This document shows, piece after piece, positions 55,280 through 63,871 of a stretch of DNA of 64,000 nucleotides. The stretch's first letter is position 1. Every line of letters begins with the position of its first letter. The notes under the pieces were generated by a model. That model saw nothing but the letters and a program-made list of their open reading frames with translations. It ran no database searches and was not told where the DNA came from. The stretch covers positions 21,760 through 85,759 of the forward strand of contig NZ_PJBF01000044.1 in the NCBI RefSeq assembly GCF_002836505.1, written 5' to 3'. This stretch comes from Psychrobacter sp. Choline-02u-9. GTDB lineage: Bacteria > Pseudomonadota > Gammaproteobacteria > Pseudomonadales > Moraxellaceae. Made by a program: the position numbers and the translations under genes.

Positions 55280-55310
55280 AAAAAAGCCACCGATTATCGG
55301 TGGCTTTTTA
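55280..55310. terminator. Bidirectional terminator between ccmE and the aldo/keto reductase gene
   Basis: AAAAAGCCACCGA pairs with TCGGTGGCTTTTTA around a 3-base loop. It ends the ccm operon on one side and the reductase gene on the other. Confidence 0.93.
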
Positions 55311-55355
55311 TTGAGCTTGGTTTAGCTAATCAGCTAATCGTACTTATTAACCCTG

Positions 55356-56204
55356 TTAGTCATCCCATACTGGACTATAGTCAGGATGTTCAATTTTACG
55401 ACCGTCAGAGCTGGCTAAGTTACCGATTTTTTCTAACTCATCTGCACTTAACTCAACCTTGATGGCGTCTAGATTGCCTTCCAAGTGATCAGGGTTAGAC
55501 GTTTTCGGAATAGCCACACGATGCTTGTCTGATAAGATCCACGCTAGTGAGATTTGTGCTGGTGTTACGTTGTGCTTATCCGCAATCTCTTTGATAACAT
55601 CATTGTCGAATACATCGCCACGAGCGAGTGGTGAGTAAGCTTCTAGCAAAATATGATGGTTGTTCAAAAAGGTTTGTAATGTATCTTGCTTAATGAACGG
55701 ATGAAACTCAACTTGGTTTACGACAATAGGCACATCAGCATATTTCTTGGCCTCAATGATATTAGCAATATTAAAGTTTGAAACACCAATATGACGCGTC
55801 AAACCTTGCTTCTGGAGTTCACACAGCGCAGGAATGGTCTCAGATAACGGTACGCGGTCATCAGGCCAGTGCAATAGCAATAGATCGACATAATCTGTAC
55901 CCAAATCTTCCAAAGAACGTTTTGCTGCTGCGACCAGTTTTTCTGGCTCAAACTTCATATCATCTGGAAAAATCTTGGTAGTCAAAAAGAACTTATCACG
56001 AGCCACGCCTGACTGTCTGATACCTTCGCCAACTTCTTTTTCATTGCCATAAGCTTGAGCGGTATCGATATGCTCATACCCCATTTCTAACGCTTTTTTG
56101 ACCACATCTACGCAGTCTTGCCCAGTTGACTGCCAAGTACCTAGCCCTAGGATGGGGATGTTTGCTTGTCCAGCGGTACGAATATTATAGTTTTTAGCGC
56201 TCAT
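55356..56204 (-). CDS. Aldo/keto reductase (2,5-diketo-D-gluconate reductase-like)
   Basis: The 282-residue protein is a soluble NADPH-dependent (beta/alpha)8 oxidoreductase. The catalytic tetrad is visible: Asp in HIDTAQAYGNE, Tyr in the same block, Lys in LTTKIFPDD and His in LLLHWPDD. The later signatures RHIGVSNFNI and IPKTSNPDHLEGN are typical of the AKR5/DkgA-type group. The substrate cannot be predicted. The gene stands alone. Confidence 0.94.
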   Translation of the reverse strand: MSAKNYNIRTAGQANIPILGLGTWQSTGQDCVDVVKKALEMGYEHIDTAQAYGNEKEVGEGIRQSGVARDKFFLTTKIFPDDMKFEPEKLVAAAKRSLEDLGTDYVDLLLLHWPDDRVPLSETIPALCELQKQGLTRHIGVSNFNIANIIEAKKYADVPIVVNQVEFHPFIKQDTLQTFLNNHHILLEAYSPLARGDVFDNDVIKEIADKHNVTPAQISLAWILSDKHRVAIPKTSNPDHLEGNLDAIKVELSADELEKIGNLASSDGRKIEHPDYSPVWDD

Positions 56205-56450
56205 ATTATTATCCTTGTTATGTGTGTCTTATAATTTTCATTAGTTTTAAATGTCATCAATAGTATGGTCTAACGAGTAAATTACTATTGAGCCTGTCCA
56301 CTATAGGAAAAACCAAGGACAAGTGGAAGCGTGAGTGACGGTTTCCTACAAAGGGCAAACAGGCTGTAACGTGATTTTTAATAGTTGCTTAATGCACAGT
56401 TAGTCTTTTGATAACGGTATTGGAAAACAGCACTCCCAAAATTAAAGACA

Positions 56451-56483
56451 AAAAAACACCCATCACTTTAAGTAATGGGCGTT
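56451..56483 (-). terminator. Terminator of the metNIQ operon
   Basis: Read leftwards, ACGCCCATTACTT pairs imperfectly with AAGTGATGGGTGT and is followed by seven T residues. A second hairpin ACACCT/AGGTGT lies between it and the metQ stop codon. Confidence 0.75.
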
Positions 56484-56531
56484 TCTATTAATCATAACAC
56501 CTGAAAAACTAGGTGTTTTAGACTTAAGGTC

Positions 56532-57509
56532 TTATTGAGCAGCAGCTTCTGTAGTTTCTGGAGCGTCAGCGCTTTCAGTTTTAGCAGCAGTGTCCGTATG
56601 TGCGCTATGATCAGTACCCCAGATTTTTGGGTACTTGTAGCCAGGGAACGTTTCATGAGCGTACTTTTTGAAAGCTTCTGAGTTATAAGCGTTGGTCACA
56701 TCTTCAACCCATTTTTTACCAGTATCAGCAGATTTGATCGCTGACCAGTTTACATAAGCAAAGCTTGGCTCTTGGAACAATGCTTCGGTCAATTTGATAC
56801 CAGAGTCAGTAGCATAGTTACCGTTGATAACTGCGAAGTCAACTTCATCACGTGCGCGTGGTAATTGAGCAGCTTCTAGCTCAACGATTTCGATATCGTA
56901 TTTGCTGTTGTCAGCAATATCAGCTTTTGACGCAGTCAATGGATCGATGTCGTCTTTTAGGGTAATCCAACCAAGATCATCCATCATAACCAAAGCACGT
57001 GCAAAGTTACTAGGATCGTTTGGTGCAGAAACACTCATACCTTTAAATGCAGCGTCAAGGCTAGTCTTTTTACCTGAGTAGATGCCAAGCGGTGCGGTTG
57101 GTACTTGGAATACTTCAACCAAATCAAGGTTGTTTTCTTTTTTGAAGGTATCAAGATAAGGCTTATGCTGGAAAATGTTGATATCCAAATCGCCTTCAGC
57201 CAATGCAAGGTTAGGACGGACATAGTCAGTAAAAGCAATCAACTCAACTTCATAACCTTGAGCTTCAAGCGTGCCTTTTACTTGGTTACGAACCATATCA
57301 GCAAAATCACCCTCAGTCGTACCGATAACAATTTTGGTATGGTCAGGATCGATATCGCTAGCGGCAGTTTCTGCAGTGGCACCTTCGGTTACTGGCTCTT
57401 TAGTTGCTTCTGGCGCTGATGAATTGCTGCAACCAACTAAAACTAGACCTGATACACCAACAGCGGCAAATGCGGTAGCTAACTGACGGCTGATATCTGT
57501 TAATTTCAT
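56532..57509 (-). CDS. metQ: Methionine ABC transporter substrate-binding lipoprotein MetQ
   Basis: MetQ binds D- or L-methionine in the periplasm and hands it to MetI. The 325-residue protein starts with a lipoprotein signal (LVLVGC, Cys27) and has the NlpA/MetQ blocks IVIGTTEGDFADMVRNQV, FTDYVRPNLALAEGDLDINIFQHKPYLDTF and VSAPNDPSNFARAL. The linker after Cys27 and the last 25 residues are Thr/Ala/Glu-rich, longer than usual. It is the last gene of the leftward metN-metI-metQ operon. Confidence 0.95.
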   Translation of the reverse strand: MKLTDISRQLATAFAAVGVSGLVLVGCSNSSAPEATKEPVTEGATAETAASDIDPDHTKIVIGTTEGDFADMVRNQVKGTLEAQGYEVELIAFTDYVRPNLALAEGDLDINIFQHKPYLDTFKKENNLDLVEVFQVPTAPLGIYSGKKTSLDAAFKGMSVSAPNDPSNFARALVMMDDLGWITLKDDIDPLTASKADIADNSKYDIEIVELEAAQLPRARDEVDFAVINGNYATDSGIKLTEALFQEPSFAYVNWSAIKSADTGKKWVEDVTNAYNSEAFKKYAHETFPGYKYPKIWGTDHSAHTDTAAKTESADAPETTEAAAQ

Positions 57510-57679
57510 AATATGTCCTTAATAATGAATGGGGTTGAGTAAAACGTTTATCGTCTGAACATTAAAAAAGCAACATTATAAATAGTAATGCTGCTTTTGT
57601 TGTAAGAGCTGAGATAAGGGTTGAGTGTTGCCAAAAATAAACCTAGTCGCTCGTAAAGTCAAGTATTCTCTAAAGCGGT

Positions 57680-58366
57680 TTAACGTTTGTCTAAACGATT
57701 GGCGAGCCAGTTACCAGAGGCTTGAATCGAGACGACCATGATTGATAGTACAATCACGATAAAAATCATTACCTCGGTTTGATAGCGATAATAGCCATAA
57801 CGAATGGCCAAATCACCCAAACCGCCACCACCGATCATACCAGCGGCAGCTGAATAAGAGAGCAAGCTGATACAAAGAATAGTGACTGACAATACTAAAC
57901 CTGAGCGCGCTTCATTAAGTAATACTTTAATAATGGTAAAAGGCCTGGCACCCATCGACTCGGTTGCTTCGATAATACCGCGCGGCACTTCACGCAAATT
58001 TTGCTCGACCAAACGCGCAAAATAAAACGAACCAGCGATAGCAAGTACCAGTGATGCAGCGATCGGTCCGATACCTGTGCCAACGATAGCCTTGGTAAAC
58101 GGACTCATCGCAATCATCAAAATCACGAAAGGGAAGGCACGCATAAAATTGGTAATACCGCCAAGCACACCGTACAACGTCTTGTTTTGCAAAAACTGTC
58201 GATCACTAGACAAAAACAAGAATACGCCAAACAGTCCACCGATGACGATTGCGACCGTGGTGGAAATACCAAGCATCACAAACGTATCAATAAATGCGCT
58301 CACGATCTCTTTGCGTAACACAAGTAACTTGTCTATAGAGGCGGATAATTCAGTACCAGTTAACAT
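57680..58366 (-). CDS. metI: Methionine ABC transporter permease MetI
   Basis: MetI is the five-helix membrane subunit of the methionine importer. The 228-residue protein has GGITNFMRAFPFVILMIAMSPFTKAIVGT and the coupling-helix block EATESMGARPFTIIKVLLNEARSG that contacts MetN. AGGAG lies at good distance before the ATG. It follows metN by 19 bases. Confidence 0.95.
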   Translation of the reverse strand: MLTGTELSASIDKLLVLRKEIVSAFIDTFVMLGISTTVAIVIGGLFGVFLFLSSDRQFLQNKTLYGVLGGITNFMRAFPFVILMIAMSPFTKAIVGTGIGPIAASLVLAIAGSFYFARLVEQNLREVPRGIIEATESMGARPFTIIKVLLNEARSGLVLSVTILCISLLSYSAAAGMIGGGGLGDLAIRYGYYRYQTEVMIFIVIVLSIMVVSIQASGNWLANRLDKR

Positions 58367-58385
58367 ATCTATTTCTCCTGCCTCA

Positions 58386-59156
58386 TTAGTCCTCGACGAC
58401 TAGGCCTTTGCCAATCGGGGTAGTTGCCTGAATCAGACCGTCTCGCACATCCGCAACTTCTAATAGTTGTCCTTGATGCAATAACGCTGCGCGATCACAA
58501 AGTCTACGAATAACACTCATCTCATGGGTCACGATGACGATAGTCACGCCAAGCTGCTCATTGATATCGCGCAGACAAGTCAGCAAACTACGGGTCGTGG
58601 CAGGGTCAAGCGCACTGGTTGGCTCATCGGCCAACAATACTTTTGGACTAGGGGCAATCGCGCGGGCAATACCCACACGCTGTTTTTGTCCACCTGACAA
58701 CTGCGCAGGATAGTGACCAGCACGATCGGTCAAATCAACAATCGCAAGACAATCCATAACGCGCTTATGAATGTCGCGACTTGGATAACCAGAGATTTTT
58801 AAGTTAAATGCCACGTTGTCAAAAACCGTTTGATTAGACATCAGATTAAACTGCTGAAAAATCATACCGATATTATGACGGGCAATACGCAGCTCACTGG
58901 CAGACAGCGTGGTTAGGTCAGTACCGTCTATCACGACTTGACCTGAATCTGGACGTTCAAGCATGTTGATTAGGCGCAATAAGGTAGATTTACCTGCACC
59001 TGAATAACCCATTAGACCAAAGATTTCGCCTTGTTTGATAGTCAGAGATGTCGGCTCAACAGCGGTAAACCAATGTGGCTTGCCGTCTTTGTCTTTGATT
59101 GATCGGTCGCTTAAAAAACTTTTGGTCACATCGTTTAAGACAATCATGTCATTCAT
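58386..59156 (-). CDS. metN: Methionine ABC transporter ATP-binding protein MetN, short form
   Basis: MetN drives methionine uptake. The ABC domain is complete: Walker A GYSGAGKSTLLRLIN, signature LSGGQKQRVGIARAI and Walker B VLLADEPTSALDP. The protein has only 256 residues, whereas typical MetN has about 340 because of a C-terminal NIL (ACT-like) methionine-sensing domain. That domain is absent here, and metI begins 19 bases after the stop, so no frameshift remnant is possible. Direct feedback inhibition by internal methionine should therefore be missing. It heads the metNIQ operon. Confidence 0.93.
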   Translation of the reverse strand: MNDMIVLNDVTKSFLSDRSIKDKDGKPHWFTAVEPTSLTIKQGEIFGLMGYSGAGKSTLLRLINMLERPDSGQVVIDGTDLTTLSASELRIARHNIGMIFQQFNLMSNQTVFDNVAFNLKISGYPSRDIHKRVMDCLAIVDLTDRAGHYPAQLSGGQKQRVGIARAIAPSPKVLLADEPTSALDPATTRSLLTCLRDINEQLGVTIVIVTHEMSVIRRLCDRAALLHQGQLLEVADVRDGLIQATTPIGKGLVVED

Positions 59157-59412
59157 GGAGGGCTCAAAATTTAATAAATTTTTTAATGGTCAAAAACCCG
59201 TCATCAGGCCTCTTTCAATATGTAAGAAGCTTGTCAAAACGACAACAGTCAATAACCGTATAATAAGGGGCGGTAATATAGCATATTATCAGGCACTTTG
59301 GATATGCACATACGTGTCCGGCTTATGATTAATAGCTATTAAGAATAAGCAGTTAAAATGCTAAGTATGAAGGTGACAGCGTGATAGCTATCTATATAAC
59401 GATGGGGATTGA

Positions 59413-61560
59413 TTACTCGTGATAGTTGTAATGAGGGTCATGATGAATTGGGATGGTCACCAAAAATCTAGTATGACCATTTAAGGTATCTGTAATAATA
59501 CGCCCTTGATGAGCGGTAACGATTTGTGAAACTAGGGATAACCCTAATCCAGAGCCTTTGTTTTTTTGCTGCAAACGTACAAATGGGCTAAAGACTTCTT
59601 CTCGCTTACATTCAGGGATACCAGTGCCTTCGTCGATTACAGCCAGCACCGCATACTTTGGTAAAGGACGTTCAGGCTCAGTTTTGGCTTTCTTCATATG
59701 CTTAGCAAATAAGCCTTCTTTACGCACAACTGCGCTTGAGTTCTCATTATTTGAGCTATTAGATTTGGCATCATCTTTCGTATTGTTTGATCCGTTATTT
59801 TTAGTAGCGGTATCAGTAATAGATTTATCTGATTTTTGAGCACTGTTCTCGATGAGAGTGTCAGTATTCTCGCTTTCTACGTTGCTTATAAAGTTTGTGG
59901 GTGCTACTTCAGTCATGTCAGTATTACTAATACTGTCAGCATCGTTAGCAGGTTCATTGGAGTCTGGAACAGCCTTCCAAATAACTTTCTTAATTCTGTC
60001 AGTTAATTCACTGGTAAAGCTGTAATAGTCAGCAAGTAGTGATGATTCGCTAGTAGTAGGTTGGGGTTTGCTAGCACTGTCTATTAAGCTTTCATCTGAA
60101 AGGCCGTTATCAATACTGACTTCATCATTGCTCTCGTTGCTCTCGTTGCTCTCGTTGTTCTCATTGTGAGCAGCTATATCTTCACCGTTTTTATAGATAG
60201 TCGGCGTTGGTAGCTCTGCTATTGAGTCAGTCATTTCTGATTTATTTTTATCAACCGAACTAGTAGCTTCATGCTTAGAAGCTTGGTGCTCAACTACTTT
60301 GGCATCAGCATTTTCTTCATAATCGTCAAAGTCTAAACTGTTGTAATCGACAAAGCTGCTGCATAGTACTGTTTGTAATAGATAGTCAGGCACAGTTCCA
60401 GCTTCTTCTATGCTTTGAACACCATATAGCAATACCGTAACAGGCGGCTTGCCATGTAGCATAGCGTTGGTAAGTAAGTTACGAATCAAATGAGTCAACA
60501 TTGATGACTGACCATCTATTACGATGTGCTCACCAATCAGCGTGGCTTCAGGGTAATGCTGACGCTCTTGATTTACCAAATCGTATAAATCTAAGTTTTC
60601 AACTTGCTGTAAGGCATGACCTGCATCCAAACGACTAACCAGTAATATGCTTTCTACTAAGTCATTAAGACCTGACAAGTCTCTATTGATTGCTTGTGCA
60701 CGTTTATCGAACTTTGCTTTGGTATCAGTTGGTAGCGCACCAGCCAACATATCCATCATTTCAATCTGTAGACGGATACGTGTAATCGGTGTACGCAGTT
60801 CATGAGAGGCATGTGCCAGTAGCAATTTATTGGCATCAATTAAGTGTTCAATTTTTTGTGCTGCTTGGTTGAATCCGCGTGCTAATGCAGCGATTTCATC
60901 ATTACCACGCGCATTCACTCGCACCGTAAAATCACCATCACCCAATTGAGTCATTTGTTGGCTCATCTGATTGATACGCCAAGTAATGGTACGCGCAATC
61001 CACCAAAGTACCCCTGCCATGATAAGCAGCAGCAATAGCGTACCAGTAAATAAGTTTAGGGCGGCAGAGAGGACAGGTTTTTTAGGCGGCAAGCGTGATT
61101 CGTATAATAGCGTATAACCGGTGCTACTATAAACTTGGGCTTGCTTGGTTGGGGAGGTTTCGGCAAATGAGGGAAAGACGCGCGCTAATAGTGAGGGCGG
61201 CGCAGGCAATTCTAACGGCAAATCACTGTTGTCGCTTTGCATGAGCAAATGACCTTCATTGTCATATAGCCCCATTTTTGCTTGCAGTGATTCATCAAAA
61301 ATATCAAAGCTTTTCTTGACCACCGCTAGCATAAAGCGCGCTTGTAAGCGGTTGTCTTTGCTGATGGAAATATTTAATTCGTGCAAGAATGGATCGATTT
61401 GACCCAAAATCTGTGTGGCTAATATCTCTGAGCGAATACCCGCATCTTTATCATGAACAAGTTGGGTCAACAGCACCATTGCTACAGCAAATAACGTAAG
61501 TGCCAGCATAACGCTGGCAAATAGTTTGGCAAATACGGAACGAAAACCCAATTGCTGCAT
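59413..61560 (-). CDS. Sensor histidine kinase with a long insertion in the ATPase domain
   Basis: The 715-residue kinase has two membrane helices (about residues 10-33 and 163-188) around a sensor domain, a HAMP domain to about residue 245 and the phosphoacceptor His253 in SHELRTPITR. In the ATP-binding domain the N box HLIRNLLTNAMLHG is at 357-370, but DEGTGIPE (643-650) and GSGLGLSLV (669-677) come only after about 250 residues rich in Asn, Ser, Asp, Glu and Thr (about 385-635). A normal kinase has some 30 residues there. It follows its response regulator by 85 bases in the same operon. The signal is unknown. Confidence 0.93.
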   Translation of the reverse strand: MQQLGFRSVFAKLFASVMLALTLFAVAMVLLTQLVHDKDAGIRSEILATQILGQIDPFLHELNISISKDNRLQARFMLAVVKKSFDIFDESLQAKMGLYDNEGHLLMQSDNSDLPLELPAPPSLLARVFPSFAETSPTKQAQVYSSTGYTLLYESRLPPKKPVLSAALNLFTGTLLLLLIMAGVLWWIARTITWRINQMSQQMTQLGDGDFTVRVNARGNDEIAALARGFNQAAQKIEHLIDANKLLLAHASHELRTPITRIRLQIEMMDMLAGALPTDTKAKFDKRAQAINRDLSGLNDLVESILLVSRLDAGHALQQVENLDLYDLVNQERQHYPEATLIGEHIVIDGQSSMLTHLIRNLLTNAMLHGKPPVTVLLYGVQSIEEAGTVPDYLLQTVLCSSFVDYNSLDFDDYEENADAKVVEHQASKHEATSSVDKNKSEMTDSIAELPTPTIYKNGEDIAAHNENNESNESNESNDEVSIDNGLSDESLIDSASKPQPTTSESSLLADYYSFTSELTDRIKKVIWKAVPDSNEPANDADSISNTDMTEVAPTNFISNVESENTDTLIENSAQKSDKSITDTATKNNGSNNTKDDAKSNSSNNENSSAVVRKEGLFAKHMKKAKTEPERPLPKYAVLAVIDEGTGIPECKREEVFSPFVRLQQKNKGSGLGLSLVSQIVTAHQGRIITDTLNGHTRFLVTIPIHHDPHYNYHE

Positions 61561-61591
61561 TAAACGATCTCTATTATTAAACGCTTGTACC

Positions 61592-61622
61592 GACTCATGG
61601 TATAGAGTTTACACCATGAGTC
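61592..61622. repeat. Perfect 10-bp hairpin between the response regulator and kinase genes
   Basis: GACTCATGGT and ACCATGAGTC are exact complements with an 11-base loop. It lies just after the response-regulator stop codon and has no T tract, so it might be an mRNA stability or processing element that sets the regulator/kinase ratio. Confidence 0.6.
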
Positions 61623-61645
61623 AGCTAATTAGGCATCCTTTATGG

Positions 61646-62368
61646 TCATACCTGATCAGTAGCAAATTGATAGCCGACGCCGCGTACAGTAATAATACGC
61701 TTTGGCTGGCGTGGATTGTCTTCAATCAAAGCACGTAGACGCGAAATATGTACGTCAATTGCACGGTCAATGTTGTCTGAGCTGTCATCGTTTGGCATCG
61801 CTTGCCAGAGTTGCTCACGATTCAACACCTTGCCAGAATGAGTGGCAAAGTAATGTAACAACTGAAACTGATGCGTGGTTAGACGTACCGGTTGGTCATC
61901 GATAGTGACTTCATGACTATCAGGGAACACACTCAAACGGCCAAAGGTTAAGCTGTCTGATTGGCTATCGGCTTGATTTGGTTGCTCATGACGACGAATA
62001 ACCGCACGGATACGAGCTAAAAGCTCACGTGGCTCAAAAGGCTTGGCGATATAATCGTCAGCACCCATCTCTAGCCCCAACACGCGATCAGTTGTATCGC
62101 CTTTTGCGGTTAGCATAATAATAGGCACTTTATTGGTCATGTTGTTCTTGTTGCCACGAATCTTTTGACACACTTGCATACCGTCCATATCAGGTAGCAT
62201 AAGATCCAATACAACCAAGTCAATATCGCGCTCTTTGGTGTCTAATAAGTCGAGACCTTCTTGACCAAGACCAGCATGATGCACATCATAGTAGTTCATG
62301 GTCAAATAATCGCTGATCAGCTCAGCCAAATCTGGATCGTCTTCAATCAATAAAATCTGCTTACTCAT
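61646..62368 (-). CDS. OmpR-family response regulator
   Basis: The 240-residue regulator has a receiver domain with acidic pocket LLIEDD (residues 7-12), phosphoacceptor Asp55 in VVLDLMLPDMDG and Lys in the GADDYIAKPFEPRELLAR block, then a winged-helix DNA-binding domain with LTTHQFQLLHYFATHSGKVLNREQL. It is similar in style to RstA/CpxR-type regulators. It precedes the kinase gene in the same operon. Confidence 0.96.
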   Translation of the reverse strand: MSKQILLIEDDPDLAELISDYLTMNYYDVHHAGLGQEGLDLLDTKERDIDLVVLDLMLPDMDGMQVCQKIRGNKNNMTNKVPIIMLTAKGDTTDRVLGLEMGADDYIAKPFEPRELLARIRAVIRRHEQPNQADSQSDSLTFGRLSVFPDSHEVTIDDQPVRLTTHQFQLLHYFATHSGKVLNREQLWQAMPNDDSSDNIDRAIDVHISRLRALIEDNPRQPKRIITVRGVGYQFATDQV

Positions 62369-62623
62369 GGAGTGTCCTCTAATTGTTATTGTGATTTATA
62401 AAAATATAACGTTTTCGGTAATGATGAGCTGTTGGAAATAATAAACAGTTAAACCTCAGCCTCTATGTTTTCAAATATAAAGAATAGCGCATAATTAAAT
62501 ATGAGTCGTATTTCAATACTCGGATAATGCTATATAGTAGGGTCATATTGCCTAATTATGCTGTTACAAAACAAGAGAAGCTTTGTTAATGTTTCTGCGT
62601 AATGTAACTGTCAGCATAAGCTA

Positions 62624-63871
62624 TTATGACACAATAACTTTTTTACCTTTAGAATCAACAGGTAAGTCGGCCAAACAAATCAAGCTATCATTGCTAACAC
62701 CAGCTATTAAATACTGCTGCGTAGTAGGGTCGTATTCAACTACCTCAATAGGTTGGCGCGTTAAACGCTGATCTTGTCCGATTATCCAAACATTTGCAGT
62801 CAATGGTTGTAGCGGCATATAAGGAGGAGTTTGCAACTCTGTCAGATCAACATCATGTAGCGCGCGCTTAGGTACGATAGTACCGACATCTATTTGACCA
62901 TAATTGACGCGGCCTGTGACTTTCATATTTGGTAATAACTTATCACGACTTACTTCGTTATCAATGACATTAACATAGACCAAGAGCTTTTTGGGCTGAC
63001 TGGTCGATACCAGTTTGCTGACCTGGCCCGTAAACTTGTCTGAGATACCTTCGGCGGTAAAGTTGACTGTTTGACCAACTGAGAGCTGTGGTTTTGCTTG
63101 TATAGGCAGGGTAGCCATAAAGTGCAGCTTGGTCTCGTCACTGATCTGTAGTAGAGGTTTGCGCGCCGCTAGCTGTTGTCCTGCATCAGCAGATAAGTTT
63201 TCTATCCGACCCGAAAAGCTGGCATGAATGGTAATCGAATTATACTGTACATCTTGTTTAGCCGTATTAATGTCTGCATCCTGACTAATAGAGGTGTTGC
63301 TATCAGTATCTATCGAAGATATTGCTTCTAACGTTTTATCACTATCAGTTTTTCTTACAACAGCAGTGTCTGCGTCTGGCGCAGCTTGTGCAGATTTAGC
63401 ATCGAAGTTTTGCGTATCTTCTGGAGTGTTCTGATTAGTATCCCCTGATTCTGAATTAACTTGCTCAGGCTTTTTCAAATCTTCAGCTTTGCTAGCCGTG
63501 CCCGTACGTCTAAAGACGAGCAATGGCGTGCCTTTTTCTACCCATTGACCTTCACTAACCAGTGTCTCTTCTATACGAATGGGATGTACCGCAACAAATG
63601 TGGTCTGCTTGATAGGTTCGATATTACCTTGTAATCCGAGACTCGGCTGATACCTTGAAGGTTTGATACTCAATATATGTTCTGGTGTCATTGTGACACT
63701 GTCGCTTGTGATGATAATTGGCGTGTCTGCGGTCTCTTCTTCAGTGTCAGTAACAGCTGATTCATTTATAGGTGACGGCTGACAAGCAGCGATAAATAGT
63801 ACGCTGAATAAATAAAGGCTTTTTCTTAAATGTCTAGAAGCTGTCATAGCAGTCACCATTGTAATCGTCAT
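62624..63871 (-). CDS. Efflux-type periplasmic adaptor lipoprotein without an evident helical hairpin
   Basis: The 415-residue protein resembles HlyD/RND membrane-fusion adaptors. It has a lipoprotein signal with lipobox LFIAAC (Cys30 in this reading) and a first lipoyl half FVAVHPIRIEETLVSEGQWVEKGTPLL (about 92-118). The second half SITIHASFSGRIENLSADAGQQLAARKPLL begins only near residue 212. In place of the coiled-coil hairpin that meets TolC is an acidic low-complexity stretch (about 124-208). Beta-barrel and membrane-proximal parts follow. Pump and TolC genes are not visible here. An ATG at 63847 would give a shorter, more usual signal peptide. Confidence 0.82.
   Translation of the reverse strand: MTITMVTAMTASRHLRKSLYLFSVLFIAACQPSPINESAVTDTEEETADTPIIITSDSVTMTPEHILSIKPSRYQPSLGLQGNIEPIKQTTFVAVHPIRIEETLVSEGQWVEKGTPLLVFRRTGTASKAEDLKKPEQVNSESGDTNQNTPEDTQNFDAKSAQAAPDADTAVVRKTDSDKTLEAISSIDTDSNTSISQDADINTAKQDVQYNSITIHASFSGRIENLSADAGQQLAARKPLLQISDETKLHFMATLPIQAKPQLSVGQTVNFTAEGISDKFTGQVSKLVSTSQPKKLLVYVNVIDNEVSRDKLLPNMKVTGRVNYGQIDVGTIVPKRALHDVDLTELQTPPYMPLQPLTANVWIIGQDQRLTRQPIEVVEYDPTTQQYLIAGVSNDSLICLADLPVDSKGKKVIVS

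Noticed and set aside
58367..58400. Frameshift that removed the end of metN
   Set aside because: Only 19 bases separate the metN stop from metI, so there is no room for a lost C-terminal domain.
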